From assembly GCA_008360975.2 (NCBI GenBank), contig CM039187.1, forward strand, positions 12,727,094 through 12,791,093: DNA of 64,000 bases. Reading direction: 5' to 3'. The DNA comes from Lichenostomus cassidix. Its lineage: Eukaryota; Chordata; Aves; Passeriformes; Meliphagidae. The notes below the pieces were generated by a model. The model had not been told where the DNA came from. It ran no database searches and worked only from the letters and a program-made list of their open reading frames with translations. The position numbers and the translations under genes were made by a program. This document shows, in pieces, positions 48,293-60,641 of the stretch (the stretch's first letter is position 1; each line of letters opens with the position of its first letter).

Positions 48293-49425
48293 GCTGCCCT
48301 AGACCCATGAGCACTGCTCGCAGTAATAACTGCCAGGACACAAGTCACCCAGAGGGAAAAGATTGCACCCCCAAAATTAGGAAGCCCCCCAAATGGTGAA
48401 ACACCCTCATCTGATTTGGCAGAGCAGAGGAATCTTTCAGCAGCATCCCAGGGCATCTTCTGCCTGGGAAGGGTGATTTCATTCAGGAATGAGTCCTCTT
48501 GGCAGCTTCTTTTGTTTTTCCTTTGCCTGGTGTTGCCAGGAGTCTCCCAGTGAAGGGAGTAAGGACACACAGGCAGTGCTGGTGTGCCCATCCCAGCTGT
48601 CACAGCCCTATGGACACTTTTGTGCTATGGTAAACCTGGCTATCTCCTGGCTGAAAGTCATCCTTCGGCAGGGCCTCCCCAGGCTGAGCTCACAGTTCTC
48701 ATGTCCTTAAAGTGTAGAGCCAGCTCCAGCCTGCAGTTCTTACAGACTCTGATCAACTGAGTTTTTTGCAGGTAAAAATCTAAAACGGGTGATTTTTTTT
48801 TACTGTGTTCTGGGTAACAGGCACTCAGCTGAAACCCAGCACTTCACAGGGGTTGTGAACAGTGATTCATTTATTTTAAAAGCCTAAAATATTTCCTTGG
48901 CATCAACCATACCCACTCAACTTCTTTAAAAAGAAATTATATAGATATAGATATAGATATAGATTATATATATACACATTTATTTATTTCTATAGATATT
49001 TCTTTTTATATATATATATGGAACAATTTTAACAATTTGGAGGGGGGGGGAAGTGTTTGTTACCCTATGAGAAATATCACAGTTCTGTTTGAATGCCTGC
49101 AGGCCCATGGCTGGTGCTCTGCAGGTCTCCACAGCAGTTGCAGGGTGTCAGGGCTGGCCCAGGCCGGGTGGCCGGAGCTAGGGTGCCCAGCACAGGGTGC
49201 ACACCAGCAGATGGCACTCCCAGAATTTATTGCTACAGCAAGCTGCCTCTCGGAGAGCAGTCATGTAGGAGATGTCCTATTATATGGGCAGTTGACTTTA
49301 ATAGTCATTGTGTGCTTAAAGCACAGCAAAACAACAGTGGGAAAAAAAAAAAATCCCCACTCCACTTGGATGGCCCTTTTCCCCCCAGCCCTGCTAGTCT
49401 ATTTGTACAGTAAATTAAAAATATG
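48293..49425. other. Intergenic with AT simple repeat
   Basis: No gene seen. Contains the TAGATA/TA tract at 48937-49020 and a G9 run at 49042-49050. Confidence 0.6.
48937..49020. repeat. (TAGATA)n/(TA)n simple repeat
   Basis: AT-only and TAGATA units with TATATATA stretches. Confidence 0.9.
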
Positions 49426-49429
49426 AATC

Positions 49430-49800
49430 ACTTCTCTCTACTGCCTCCCCAAACACTCATCCTGTCAGGCTCTGTGTTGTCTTCATTTGTATTACCTTAA
49501 TTTAATGTTAATTATGTTCTTCATTTACAAAGAACAAGCATTTACACTCCCTGTCTGGGGATTTTCCACACTCGCGGTCTCCACAGACGGGGAGGAAGGG
49601 GAGCGGCGGAGGCAGCGGTGCCGGGAGGAGCTGTTCCAGGGCCGTGGGAACGGGGGGAGCGGGGTGCCGCCCCCCGAGCCAGCCGGTAACGATGAGCGCT
49701 ATTGCCTTTCGATTTATGAAACCGTATCGCTGCCTCGGCTTAAATCCCCCCTAATAAATCCTTTTTAAAAGGTCCTCGGCCAATGGAGGGCAGTGATTTA
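49430..49800. promoter_or_regulatory. Candidate conserved enhancer (AT core flanked by CpG-rich block)
   Basis: ATTACCTTAATTTAATGTTA and ATTATG cores, then a CpG-rich stretch (AGCGGCGGAGGCAGCGG), then CGATTTATGAAACCG and CCCCTAATAAATCC. A CpG-containing, high-complexity block next to TAAT-rich sequence is typical of deeply conserved developmental elements. No open frame of note. Confidence 0.4.
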
Positions 49801-51299
49801 TGGCGGGGAGCTGGAGTGGAGGGAGGTTCGGTGGCATGGTTTGCTGCCGGGGGGTTGGGGATGTCACAGGGTTGGGAGCCTGACCACTGCTGGGCAGTCC
49901 TAGGAAAATTTCCTGCACACCTTTTCCCTGATGTCTGCAGACTTGTCAGTGATGGGATGGCCTGTAACCACAGCATGGATGAGGACTGCAAGTCCCTGCT
50001 CCATGCCTCAGTTTCTCCATTAACACCTGGAGATGTTAACTACCCCTTCCCAGCTTTACCTATCCTCAGTGCTCACCAGTGAGCCAAATTTTGGGGTGCA
50101 CTAAGAGAGATTACTTATGGCGGGGTGGATGTGTGTGTGCAGGAGTGTGTGTTCATGTGCACACACATAAAGGACCCAGAGCTCTAAAAAACCCCACACC
50201 TCACCCCAAACCTGACTTCCCCATGCACAGAGCCTGTGAGTGGAACTAGGAAGGACAGAAGAGAAGAAAAAGAAGAAAACAATCAAAGAAAGTGTTATGA
50301 GCTTTCCTTGGCTATGGGATGTGTGTTCCTCTTCACAGCCTGCCCTTGACCGTCCCTGGGATGGGGGATATGGGGTGAAGGTTCTGTGCACAGCCACATT
50401 TTCAAACCTTGAGCCCCCTGTCTGCACTCAGCAGGGTTTGAGCACTGCCCACACCTGCCTGCACCCTGCCATTGCCTGTTCTTCTGGCACCATGTCCAGC
50501 CACAGGTCAGGAACATCAGGAGCTTTTCCCAGGGAACCTGAGGATGGGATTTGAGCTGAAGAAGAAGCATGTTTGTCCCCATTTGTGTAAGAACCCCTGA
50601 AGTCACATTTTGCAGAGCAAATCGGGGTTGTACCAGTACATCGTGGGAGCTGGGTAGATGACTGAGATGCCCACTCCCAAATTCTCACAAACATCACAAA
50701 AATCTAATTAAGGGGGGGGGGGGGGGGGAAGCAGCTCACCAAGCCTTCCTGTTCTGTATGACACAGGAACCCCAGAAAAGCACAGAGAACAAAATCCCAC
50801 TGCCAGGAAAACCCAAGATACCACACACCCTTTGCTGCCCACACTCGTCCCCGTCACCAACACCCATTTCCATGGCAACAGCCACACATTCTGGGGTGGG
50901 GACCTGAGCCTCTTTCCACTGAATGGCCTCAAGACCTGGGCAGGTCTCCTCACTCCCCTAAGGTTGCTTAGGGGGAACATCTCAAGTTTGACCCTCTCGA
51001 CTTCTCCTGCCGTGAGCCCATCCTGCAGCTGCAGAGTCCTGTCCCAAAACCCCTGTTTGTGGGGGGCGCAGCCCCACAGCCCATCCCACACCCCACTCCT
51101 GCCCTTGCCCAGCCATGGAGAAATCCCACTGCCTTCCCCCCATCCCATCCTTCTGCCATGCAGATTTGAGGCCACTCACTTCATGACAGAAGTGCCCCAA
51201 CGACTCCCGGTGGGACAAACACGCCCCTGCTCCGGGGGGTGACAATCTCCTCCATCCTCCACTGGCCATGCCTGCGCCCTCCCCACGTGCTCCCGTGTG
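49801..51299. other. Intergenic with poly-G tract
   Basis: No gene recognised. Contains an uninterrupted G17 run at 50712-50728. Confidence 0.6.
50712..50728. repeat. Poly-G (17) homopolymer
   Basis: Seventeen consecutive G on the + strand; length may be affected by sequencing or assembly. Confidence 0.95.
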
Positions 51300-51870
51300 C
51301 TCTCCCTTATTAACAATGACCTTTCCACCGTGCTCACCGCTGATTCCCCAGTCCCAAATATCTTTTAAATGGGTTTCAGGAGCTGATGCGCGCTCCGTTA
51401 AAAGGCCACCCCGCCGCACCCACCCCGCCCCGCGCCCTCCCGCCCCGCAGCCTCCCCATCCCCGCGCAGTGCCACCCGCACACTCTCACACTCTCACACT
51501 AATATTTTAATTAATGACAACCACCTTTTTTTTTTTCCCCTCCCCTCATAAGCACTTTAATGTGTGTTTGCAGCCCGGCTGATCCCCACAGCCATGGAAA
51601 TATTAGGTTGACGGATGTGGTCTGTCGCCAGTGCTCCCTCAACGGGTCTGCCTGTCAGCTCGCCGATGATGACATTAACACGGGAAGAAAGTGATGACAA
51701 ATGCCCGTTATCAGGGAACGAGGCCTGTGACAAATCGCACGGCGCCTCGCGAGCAGCCCCATTACGCTGTAATAAAAAAAGATGGATGGCTCAGCGCACC
51801 GGGGCCCCGCGCTAATGCGATTTCGCCTGGTCTCTCCGGGTTCTAATTAAGGCAGAAAACGGAGAATGAA
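51300..51870. promoter_or_regulatory. Candidate conserved enhancer, the strongest non-coding signal in the window
   Basis: About 570 bases of high-complexity, CpG-containing sequence packed with factor-like cores: CTCCCTTATTAACAATGACC, TTAATTAA palindrome (51507-51514), CACTTTAATGTG, GATGATGACATTAAC, inverted pair ATTAC-GCT-GTAAT (51761-51773), GCTAATGCGATTTCG and TTCTAATTAAGG. Methylation-driven CpG loss has not occurred, which suggests constraint or an unmethylated state. Confidence 0.5.
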
Positions 51871-53499
51871 CAGGAGTCCCTGGTGCCCGACTCCCACCTA
51901 GTCTCCCCCCCTCAAACACCCCACGGTGATGGGCACTCGCCTTCAGGGACGATGTCCCCCAGCTGCCCCGGTGCCCCGGAGCCTTGGGAGAGGCTTTGGT
52001 GGGGATGCAGATGGACGAGAAGTGCAGATGTCTGGGGTGTGCGGGAGGGCTGGGGGGATCCCTCAGCCTGTGCTTGCCCATCTTGCTTCTGCCAGGTGGG
52101 CTCAAGGTTCCTCCATCCAGGGCGAAGGGAGGAGGGGGGACACGGCCACCGTCAAATGCGTCACTCGGAGACAAATGTCACCTCCACCATCTGCTGCAGC
52201 ATGCGAAGTGGCGGGGAGAGCTCTGCGCGGCAGACAGCGGACGGGCGGGACAGTGTCACCCTGGGAAGAGGCCCAGCCGCTGCGGAGCAGGGACACCAGG
52301 ACTGGCCCCTGGGTCCTGTGGGGACAGAGAGGGGGTGGCCATTGATAGGGCTAAATAGGGGTCCGTGGGATGCTCATGAGAAGCAGCAACTTGCTTAGGA
52401 CACGAGTGGGAGAAGGCAGCTCTGTGGAGAGATCAGTCCCTCCAGGAATTCTGTGTGTCCTTAGCCACAGAGCACACGGATGGCTGTGCCCTTGGTGGCA
52501 AGGACATGAGCACAGCTGCCAGGGAGGTGGGAGCTGGGCCCCTCCAGCACCTGCTGGGGGAAAGGAGGAATGAGCCCCTCCCACGGGTACAGTGGGGTAA
52601 ACACCCCACAGCCCAGAGGGGTATCCACACTGCGCACACAGGCACTTCACCCCACTGTCCCCACACCTCCCCACTGCAGCCAGGTGTCCCCACAGCCACC
52701 CAGCTGCTTGCACATCCTTGGCCCCCTCCCAGCTCCCCAGCAGGCAGGTAGGTCTGGTGTCCCTCTCCACCTCTGCCCACCCAGCATCTCCAGCTCCCTT
52801 GGCTGTTTTCACTGAGAGAAGGAGATGTGCAAGTGACAGCTCATTCCCCATCCTCTCCCCAGAGATCTGAAGAGCACTCACACATGTGAGTCAGAGCTGT
52901 GGGCTGTGGAGACACCCAACAGCACCTCCAGTCCAGCTCCTGAGAGAGAAGCAGTGGCACTGCCACCAGGGCCCTTCTGTGTGGCCAGATCTCTGATTTC
53001 ACCATGCAGACCTGCAGAGGGGCCACTCTGATGGAGTTATTCCATCTTTTCTATATGCAGGGAAGGTCTGGGCAGCCTCCAGCCCTCACCAGACCTGATG
53101 AGGGTGGTGCAAGGGGATGCAGCCCCTCACACACTCTACACCCCACAGGACAGCACAGAGCACCATCTCCTGCTGCAGGAGATCCACATGCAGATCCAGC
53201 AGGTGTTATTTACCTCATGCCAGGCAGTCTGTAAGCTCAGATTCTCAATTTCTTTGGCTTTGTGGCACACATCTTAATAATTCCAAGCAGGACACAGCAA
53301 GGCATGGGGATCAAGTGGCAGAGGGACCTGCCAGGGGATGTCACTGTCCTTGGGTGATGGAGAAGGAAGCTTGGACACAGGCTACTCCCTGCCTGGGAAC
53401 CACATTGTGCTGCTCTGAGCATGCTTTTGAAAGTACTTTTCCTTTTCAAAGGAGAGCTGGGTTTCTTCAGGAAGGATCCCTGAATGATTCCTGTCATGT
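51871..53499. other. Intergenic, nothing recognised
   Basis: GC-rich unique sequence with many overlapping short frames; none resembles a protein family. Confidence 0.6.
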
Positions 53500-53960
53500 C
53501 CTGGGGGATTTATTGGTCATTTCAGTAAGTTTTTCAAGGTTCACACTTATTTACAGCTCCCCGTGCTCCTTTTACCTGCCCAGGCCTTCAAAGAAGATTT
53601 GACAAACTTGAAATATTGCTGAGCAAACTGATCCCAAATGGCAACCATTTTCAGTAGGAGCATCCCAGCTCTGTCGTAAAAGCTGCTAATCTGAAGCCAG
53701 ACACACCTATCTGTTGCTCATCAACTTTTTTATCTCAGATCTAATTCTAGACCTATTCGGTGTAAGAGCTAATCAAAGTCTTCCAACAGCTTATTCCGGA
53801 TGAAGTTCAGCCTCTGGTGCTGTCTAGCAGCATAGATTTAACCTAGTCTCCTGAATCCAGCAGCAAAAATAAATGCAGAGGCCATGGAAATGATTTTAAA
53901 CAAATCACCTTTGCTGAGAGCCAGCTGGGAATGCACCAAGTTCCTGTTTTTGCAGCAGGT
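53500..53960. promoter_or_regulatory. Candidate conserved non-coding element
   Basis: AT-richer island in GC-rich DNA with AAAGCTGCTAATCTGAAG, CATCAACTTTTTTATC, AGAGCTAATCAAAG and TTTTAAACAAATCACC. The TCAAAG/CTTTG cores would suit TCF/LEF-type factors. Texture-based. Confidence 0.3.
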
Positions 53961-56900
53961 TCAACCAGAGGACTTGCCTCCCCAGCTGGGAAGAGTTTTG
54001 GATGCTGCACCTGGACCTGTCAGTGGCCAGTGCTCAAGGGTGATGCTTAAGCATTGGCCTCAAGCTGCTGCTGCCTGAACCCAGCTTAGCCAAGAAGGAC
54101 CCTAAAAAATATAAGAAGTCACCCCCATAACGTTGCAAAACCAACCTGCAATGGGGTCATGTGGAGGACTCGACAAACTTGTCAGGGAGGGGTTGTTTCA
54201 AAGGATGGGAGCTCTCTTGCAGCCTTGCAAAGCTTATAATACTCCTTGGCTGAGATACAGGAGCAGAAATGTGTGTTACCATTTGGAAAGCACTAGTGTC
54301 AGTCTGGACAGCAGCACAGCCCTCAGTTTGTGACCAGCAGCAGGAGCCTGGTAGGACAGTGACAGATCCATTGCACCTGTGGGATGGCCAGACAGTGCCA
54401 GGAGAGGCTCACAGAGCCCTGCCTGCCTGGCCAGGGGTTGGCAGCCTGCACACCCCAGCCCTGGGCTGTACTGTGCACCAGAAATGAGCCCTGCCCAGCA
54501 CAGGCAGGCAGGCAGATATTGCTTATCCCTGGGAAAGTCCTAATGCCTTACTCAGGTATGTTTTGCTTCGTTCTCCCCCTTCCCAAGCAGAGAGTAAAGG
54601 CAGGGTGTCAGCAAAAATGATGTCCCCTACTGTTGGACAGAGGGGAGCTCAGGGTGTGGCCAGGAGTGGCATGGGTGTCTTTTACAGCACCCCTGAGGGC
54701 TCCCCCAGCCCACTGAGACCAGCGAGGCTGGCAGGTCAGGCTGGCATCATCCTAGGATGGGGAGCAGCTGCTTGTGGGTACATGAATATCCAGGTTTACA
54801 GCTGTGCTGAGGTCCCACCCCAGCAGTTGGTGCAGGCAGGGATTGAGGTGGCAGCTGATGTAGCTGTCCCCAAAGCTCAGCTCCTGTAGCCTGGCTGCAT
54901 GCTGGGCTGGTTATCCACTCCAGCTGGGAAAACAAACAGGGCTTATTGCCAGAACACACAGAGAGTATGCTGAGATGGGGCTGAGTGACACAGGGCCCAT
55001 GTGCACTGGGGGTCTGGGGACTGGAGGTAAACCTGTCACAAGGAGACAGGAGGGGTGTACCCCCCACAGGAGATTTCTGCACCCCAAGGCTCATGGATCA
55101 GGCAGAAGGTGAGAGCAACAGACCAAAGGGGACATTTCAGGCCACCAACTGTGGCATTGCCCTCTGCTGTACCTGTGTCAGGTCCTCCTGGTTTCTCACC
55201 CCAGTGACTCCTGGGCAGGAGCTGAGCTCAGACACCTGATGCCTCCTTGGCTCTGCTGCTGATGTTCATGAAACCATCAGTCAATGTGGGCCTCAGTTTC
55301 TCCCCAACAAGAAGCCACCTCTCCAGGTTTGATGCCATTGATCCACTGTGGTTAAAACAGAAGGAGAGCATGGTCAGAAAGAGAGCTCAGGGGCAGTGGA
55401 CAGATTGGAGGGGGTAGGCTGGGAGCTACATCTGCTCCACCGCTGCTGTTCACTGCTCTGGGCAGCTGTGCCATTGGAACTGGGATGCTCAGCACCCCCT
55501 GGTCTGTGTCCCCCCTCCCTGACCCACACCAGCCACTTCACTTTTGCTGTAGCTCCACTGACCTGCCATTAGTTATGATGCCTGAGCCCAAGCAGGAGGT
55601 CAGCACAGGCTGACCCAGACATAAATCAGCTCCCTATGGGCAAGGAGACTTGGGGACAGCAGTCACACCACGTGCTGCAGGACCCTCCCACCTTGGCCCT
55701 GGGCTTCCCAGGGATGGAGACCTTACCCCCATCACTTCCAACCAGGCTCCCTGGAGACCTTCCTGTCCTGCCAGCAGGTCCTCAGGGTGATGAGAAGCAC
55801 TGTGTCACAGGGAGGGGACAAGGGACTGTGCCGCAGGAAGAAGCTACATGGCTCCCCAGAATGAAACAGAGGAGCTGAGAGCCTAAAAGCCCAGACAAGG
55901 GGTGGAGGGCCAGGTCAAAACCTCTCCACTACAGAGCTGGGAGCCCGCAAGGGGTGATGTGTCTGAGGAGTGACACCGCGGCGCTGAGGGGACAGTCCGC
56001 AGGCTGGGGCACCTCCCGCTGCCCTACTGGGGGAGGATCTGGGTGAAGAGGGGTCTCTCTCCCGCCATGGGGCTCTCTGAGCTGCCCAGCCCAGCCCAGC
56101 CCAGCGCAGCCTCCTGCCGCCTGCCCGTGCTGCCATCCCCGGTCCTCCAGCTCCCTCTGCTGCCGGCGAGTACGGCGGCTGCCCGAGCAGCATCTCAGCC
56201 ACCCTGGATCCCCAGGTCCGCAACCACGTACGACAGGGCAGCTGCACCAGCATCTGCCACACGCCGCCCTGTCCGCTCACCTGGAGAAGGGGTGCGGGCA
56301 GAGGATGCTCCCAGCACGCTGCGGGAGACGTGGGACACCCAGCCCCAAGCAGCCCCCAGAGCAGATGGGCAGCCTTGCCAGAGCCAGGGGAACACCCCAC
56401 GCAGACCCTGGACACCCCACGGAGGGAGAGACCGTGGCAAGATCTCAGCCTCAGTGCTAGACACAAGGGACTCCATGCAGAGACTGCAGCTCCAAAGTGC
56501 AGGCATTTACAAACTGGTCCTTTCAGCTTAGGTGATTTCTCTGGGTAGACATGTGTGTTCATGCCATGCACACTGTGAGTGTCAGGAGCTGCTGAGCAGC
56601 CAGTCTGTTTCTTTTTAAAACTTGACATAAGCAGGTAAATTATCCCCAAGTAACACATTTACCATGAGAGGAGAAATGTCGGTGCTGCTGCTGCCACCAA
56701 AGCAGGAGCTCTTGCCTCCCATTCCCCACGGTGACGGGGAGCCTGAATTATGGCCCTGTTGGAGAGACAGCGGGTTTGTAAATGCCTCTGTTTGTGCTGT
56801 TTTCCAGCCCAGACAGAGCCCATTGATCACCAGAACAGGAGTGAAGCCAGAGAAGAGAAGCAGGAGCTGGAATTGCAGAGACACGCAGCCAGAGCCATGC

Positions 56901-58400
56901 CAGAAGCTGGACACACCCAGGGATGCTCGGATCTGGCCCTCTGTGTCCTTTTGCCTCTGTTGGATCCCTGGTCTGACACAGCCTGCTTCTTTCACCCCTT
57001 GAACAAGCTCATTTGCTTGACCAGCAATGGCAAAAGGATTTAAGTCAGGAGTCCATGGCACTACAGCAAAAGGTCCCTATGCCAGCATGGTGCAAGGACA
57101 GAGCCTTATGGCACAGATATTTGGTGTGAAACAAGTCTGGTTTGGGGGTGAGGACTGAGCCTTTGCTTGGCCACAACTCATAGCTACTAAATGCTGCCAA
57201 GGATCCTCAGGAACTGGGATGTTATTTGCGCCCAGCAAAAAACAGACCCTGCCCAAAGGAAAAACAGCCTCAGGGAATGCAAGGAGGGAAACTGAGGCAC
57301 AGAGTGCCTGTATGGTATGCAGAGACATCCTGGGTTTGAGCCAGGGCCTCAGTATGAGGGAACCCTTTTACAGCTTCAAGCACTCGCTGCAGCACAGCCA
57401 GTGCTGAGATTTAACCTGAGCAACTACAAACTGCTCTAAGTGAATTCCCTCAGGCGAAGGAGGGTCTCTGTGCCCCCTCTCTGACATGGACTAAGCAGCC
57501 TGGGGACTCACATTCCCTGCAGCACCTTCCCAGCTGCTCACATCTGCAGTGAGTGAACCATGGAGAGGGCAGGCAGTGGGGTCATGTTGGAGACAGCACC
57601 TCCCCAAAATATGTTCCTTGGAGGGGGTGACATGACACTGACACAGCCAGGCACATGAGTGGTGTGATTTAGGCACATGGTTGATGCCCCCATGACAAAG
57701 CCACTCACTGGCTCCCTGAGCCCTGCACGGAGTTGGGCCACTTCACACAGAGGTTAGGGATGGCCAAGGGGCTGTGTAGAAACAGGACACTCTGCTCACG
57801 AGATCCTACCAGGCAGGCTGTTTCCTATAGCCCAGGCAGGGAAACTGAGGCATGGAGGGCTGCTGAGATTTAGGGAGCAGGGGAAGGTGGCAGTAGGCCT
57901 GTCCCAGCTGGACCATCACTGCTGAGCCATAAGGAAAGTCACTTGTCTACCAACCATGAAGCCCCTATGCAGACCACTCCCATGGGACTGGGGTCACAAT
58001 CCCTTCACCAGATGATCCTGAGAGGGCACTGTCTCCTGGCTTTGCTCCTGCCAACACAGGCCCATGCAGACCACAAGATACTGCCATGGGATCCTCTACA
58101 GAACATGGCCCAGCATCCTGCCATGTATCCATGCCATGTTCCCATCAGGGCAGTGCTGCCATCACCCAGCTGAATCTTATTCCAGCCAGAGGAAACAGTG
58201 CTGGAAACAGAGACTGTAATACAGAGCATTGACACCAGGACCTGGAGCCTCTCCTTCTGCATTCCTTGCTCCTGTTGCCCACTGGCTGCCGAGGCAGGGC
58301 CCTCACTCTGCACCCTCTGGCCCTGAGGATGCTCTGCCCTCCAGGCCTCCTCCAGCCAGGCTTCCTCAGCTGCACCCCAGCAGCCTTTCCCTCACGCTCC
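53961..58400. other. Intergenic, nothing recognised
   Basis: 4.4 kb of GC-rich unique DNA. A CpG-rich patch at about 55970-56310 carries long accidental frames on both strands (55915-56658 minus, 56043-56531 plus) without a recognisable domain. It could be a CpG island of an unannotated transcript, but nothing else supports that. Confidence 0.5.
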
Positions 58401-58409
58401 GCACCGCAC

Positions 58410-58860
58410 CGACGTCACCCCGGCCATCAATAGCACTTGGTTAATTAATTTGATGGGAACAGCAGGGACCGCACTTTGCATTTAGTGAACTTCTGAGAAC
58501 TTCCAACCTCATCTTCATAATTGGCCTCATAAATTCGAGGAAAGAGAGAAATCAGCAAAGCCAGAGAGGCGCGGGAGGCAGGAGAGGCCCTGCACGCGGG
58601 AGGGCGGGCGAGTGCGTGAGAAGTGACTCTATTTGGTGTCCTTATTTAATTTTATTGCACAGATCCATCTTCGCCCGCCCCCTCCCTGCCTAGCCCTCTC
58701 TCTCCCGCTCTCCCTGCTGAGTTCACCTAATCATGATAAATTCATATTCATTTCCCTGCCTGCTCCGACGGGGGGAGCAGCAGCTCCCCTACATTAGCCC
58801 AGCCGTGCTGCCATTAGCAAATATTTACTCATGAATAGAAAGTGCCAGAGTTAGAGGCCA
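58410..58860. promoter_or_regulatory. Candidate conserved enhancer
   Basis: High-complexity island: CATCAATAGCACTTGG, TTAATTAA palindrome (58441-58448), TTCATAATTGGCCTCATAAA, TTATTTAATTTTATTGCAC, CACCTAATCATGATAAATTC, CTACATTAGCCC and CCATTAGCAAATATTTACTC. Dense homeodomain-like cores and a CpG-containing middle. No coding signal. Confidence 0.45.
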
Positions 58861-60170
58861 AACTACCCTCCCTGCACCCCCTTTCCCCCTCCCATCCCTG
58901 CACCAGGACAAGCATGACAGCTAAGAATGGGTGTCCTTCCCACAGGGTAGGGAGCAGAGTGGAATGAAATTCCTAATGCCCAGAGCCTTCTCTTCGTCCA
59001 GAATTTTTCTTTCTTTTCAATGAGGGAGGCAGAGAGATGCTTTCTGGGAGGAGAGGAATGCCTGAGACCCCAATCCTGACTCACCTTCAGGGTGCAGGGA
59101 TGGCAGGCTGCGAGCAAAGGGCTCTGTGGCAGAGGCTGAGGGCCTGTCCCAGCTCCATGACTTTCCACTCAGCCTCTAAGTGCTGCTGCATTTTGTTTTA
59201 TTTTTAATTTTCAGGATGATCAGACTCACAGCCAGGGAAAGCGGGAGGGGGTGTGCTGGGGAGGGGGGAATAGCTGAAGCCCCTTCCTGGGAAGCAAAAA
59301 CCAGGCAAGACCTCATTAGAGATGCCTAAAACCATGTTTGCTCACCCTGCCTGCACCTATCCTGGGAATTCAGCACCCACCTCATCCCAGACATTCCGGG
59401 ATCCCCATCCCTTGTACCTTCTTCCCAAGTGTGGCATCCCATGGTTCTGAAGTGGCTGAAGGTGTGCTGTGATAAGGAGGTGGTCAGGCCCTGCCCTGCT
59501 GCAGCGGCAGGGATTAGAGGTCTAAAGAGGTGCATGTGTGGGGCAGCTCTGTCCCCTCTGCCCAGGGCAAGGCTGACTCACAGCAGGCAGCACAGCCCAG
59601 CCTCTCACGTTTCTCCCCTTGCACCAGGATGAGGGAGAAGCAGGAGCCTCGAGAATCCAGAAATGTCACCCCTAGCTGCTCTGGACAAGCTCCTTGTCAT
59701 GCTCCTTCACCTCCTGCCCCTTTCAACCCCCACAGCCACACCCAGAGGAAACAGTCCTTATCCATCCGTGGCCCACTTGGCTGCAGTTAGCCACAGGAGG
59801 GCCCTCTGCCCCCTCCAAAGCTCCTGTGCAGGGATTTGTGGAGTGGGAGGGGACAGACAGACATCAGGCTCATTCCCTCACAGAGCAGGGGATTGGTGGA
59901 ATTTCTGCCCCAGTGGTCTCCACATGACACATCTGTACTAGGGCCACCCTCACTGACATTTCCCAAGGGGTTGGGCACAAAGTCTTGCTCCTGAGGAGCC
60001 CTGGCCCCACACATCCCTATGTCCAGCCATTCCCTAAGTAAAAGCAGGACAAACAGCAGGGGCAGGTGCCTGCTGACACCAGGGAAATGGGCCAGCACAG
60101 GAAGAGCTCCTGGTCAGCCACAGGAGAAAGTCCCAACAGCCGCAGTGCAGAGAGCAGAAAGATAGAGATA
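58861..60170. other. Intergenic, nothing recognised
   Basis: Unique sequence between the candidate enhancer and the POLL 3' end; no gene seen. Confidence 0.6.
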
Positions 60171-60192
60171 CCAAAGGAAAAGTGAAAAGGGA

Positions 60193-60202
60193 TTTATTTA
60201 TT
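60193..60202 (-). terminator. POLL: Overlapping polyadenylation signals of POLL
   Basis: Minus-strand AATAAATAAA: two overlapping canonical hexamers, the first met downstream of the POLL stop codon. Confidence 0.7.
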
Positions 60203-60621
60203 ACACTTCAAATTTCAAAGCACCAAGACATGCCAGAAGACATTCATTTCCTTCAGAAAGGCTGGGCTGACAAATGCCACTGCTGGGATCTGGGCCACCA
60301 CAGCAAAGCCCCAGCCCTGCTGGTGTCCAGCAGCCACAGAACTGTGCAAAGCCACCTGGTTTGTGCCTGCCCTAGCAGCAAACATGCAGCTTTGTCATTG
60401 CACGTGATGGGGCCAGATCCCCCACAAGGGAGCAAGGGTCCTGGCACAGAAATGCCCACCATGGCACCTCTGCCGGGAGCAACCACTGCAATACCCGTAA
60501 TGGAGACAGAGCACTGAATGTCTCTGGGAAATTGATCTCCACAATATAAGATAGTCGAGGTTTCCTGAGAAATAAAATTCACTCCCAGGGAACTGGTGGG
60601 ACCAGCCACAGGCACATGCAT

Positions 60622-60641
60622 ACACAAACACACACACACAC
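60622..60641. repeat. (CA)n microsatellite
   Basis: Short CA repeat with one interruption in the POLL 3' UTR. Confidence 0.85.

Noticed and set aside
55915..56658. 247-codon open frame on the - strand in a CpG-rich patch
   Set aside because: Overlaps an equally long-looking frame on the other strand; low-complexity Ala/Arg/Gly/Ser content; no splice or domain evidence.
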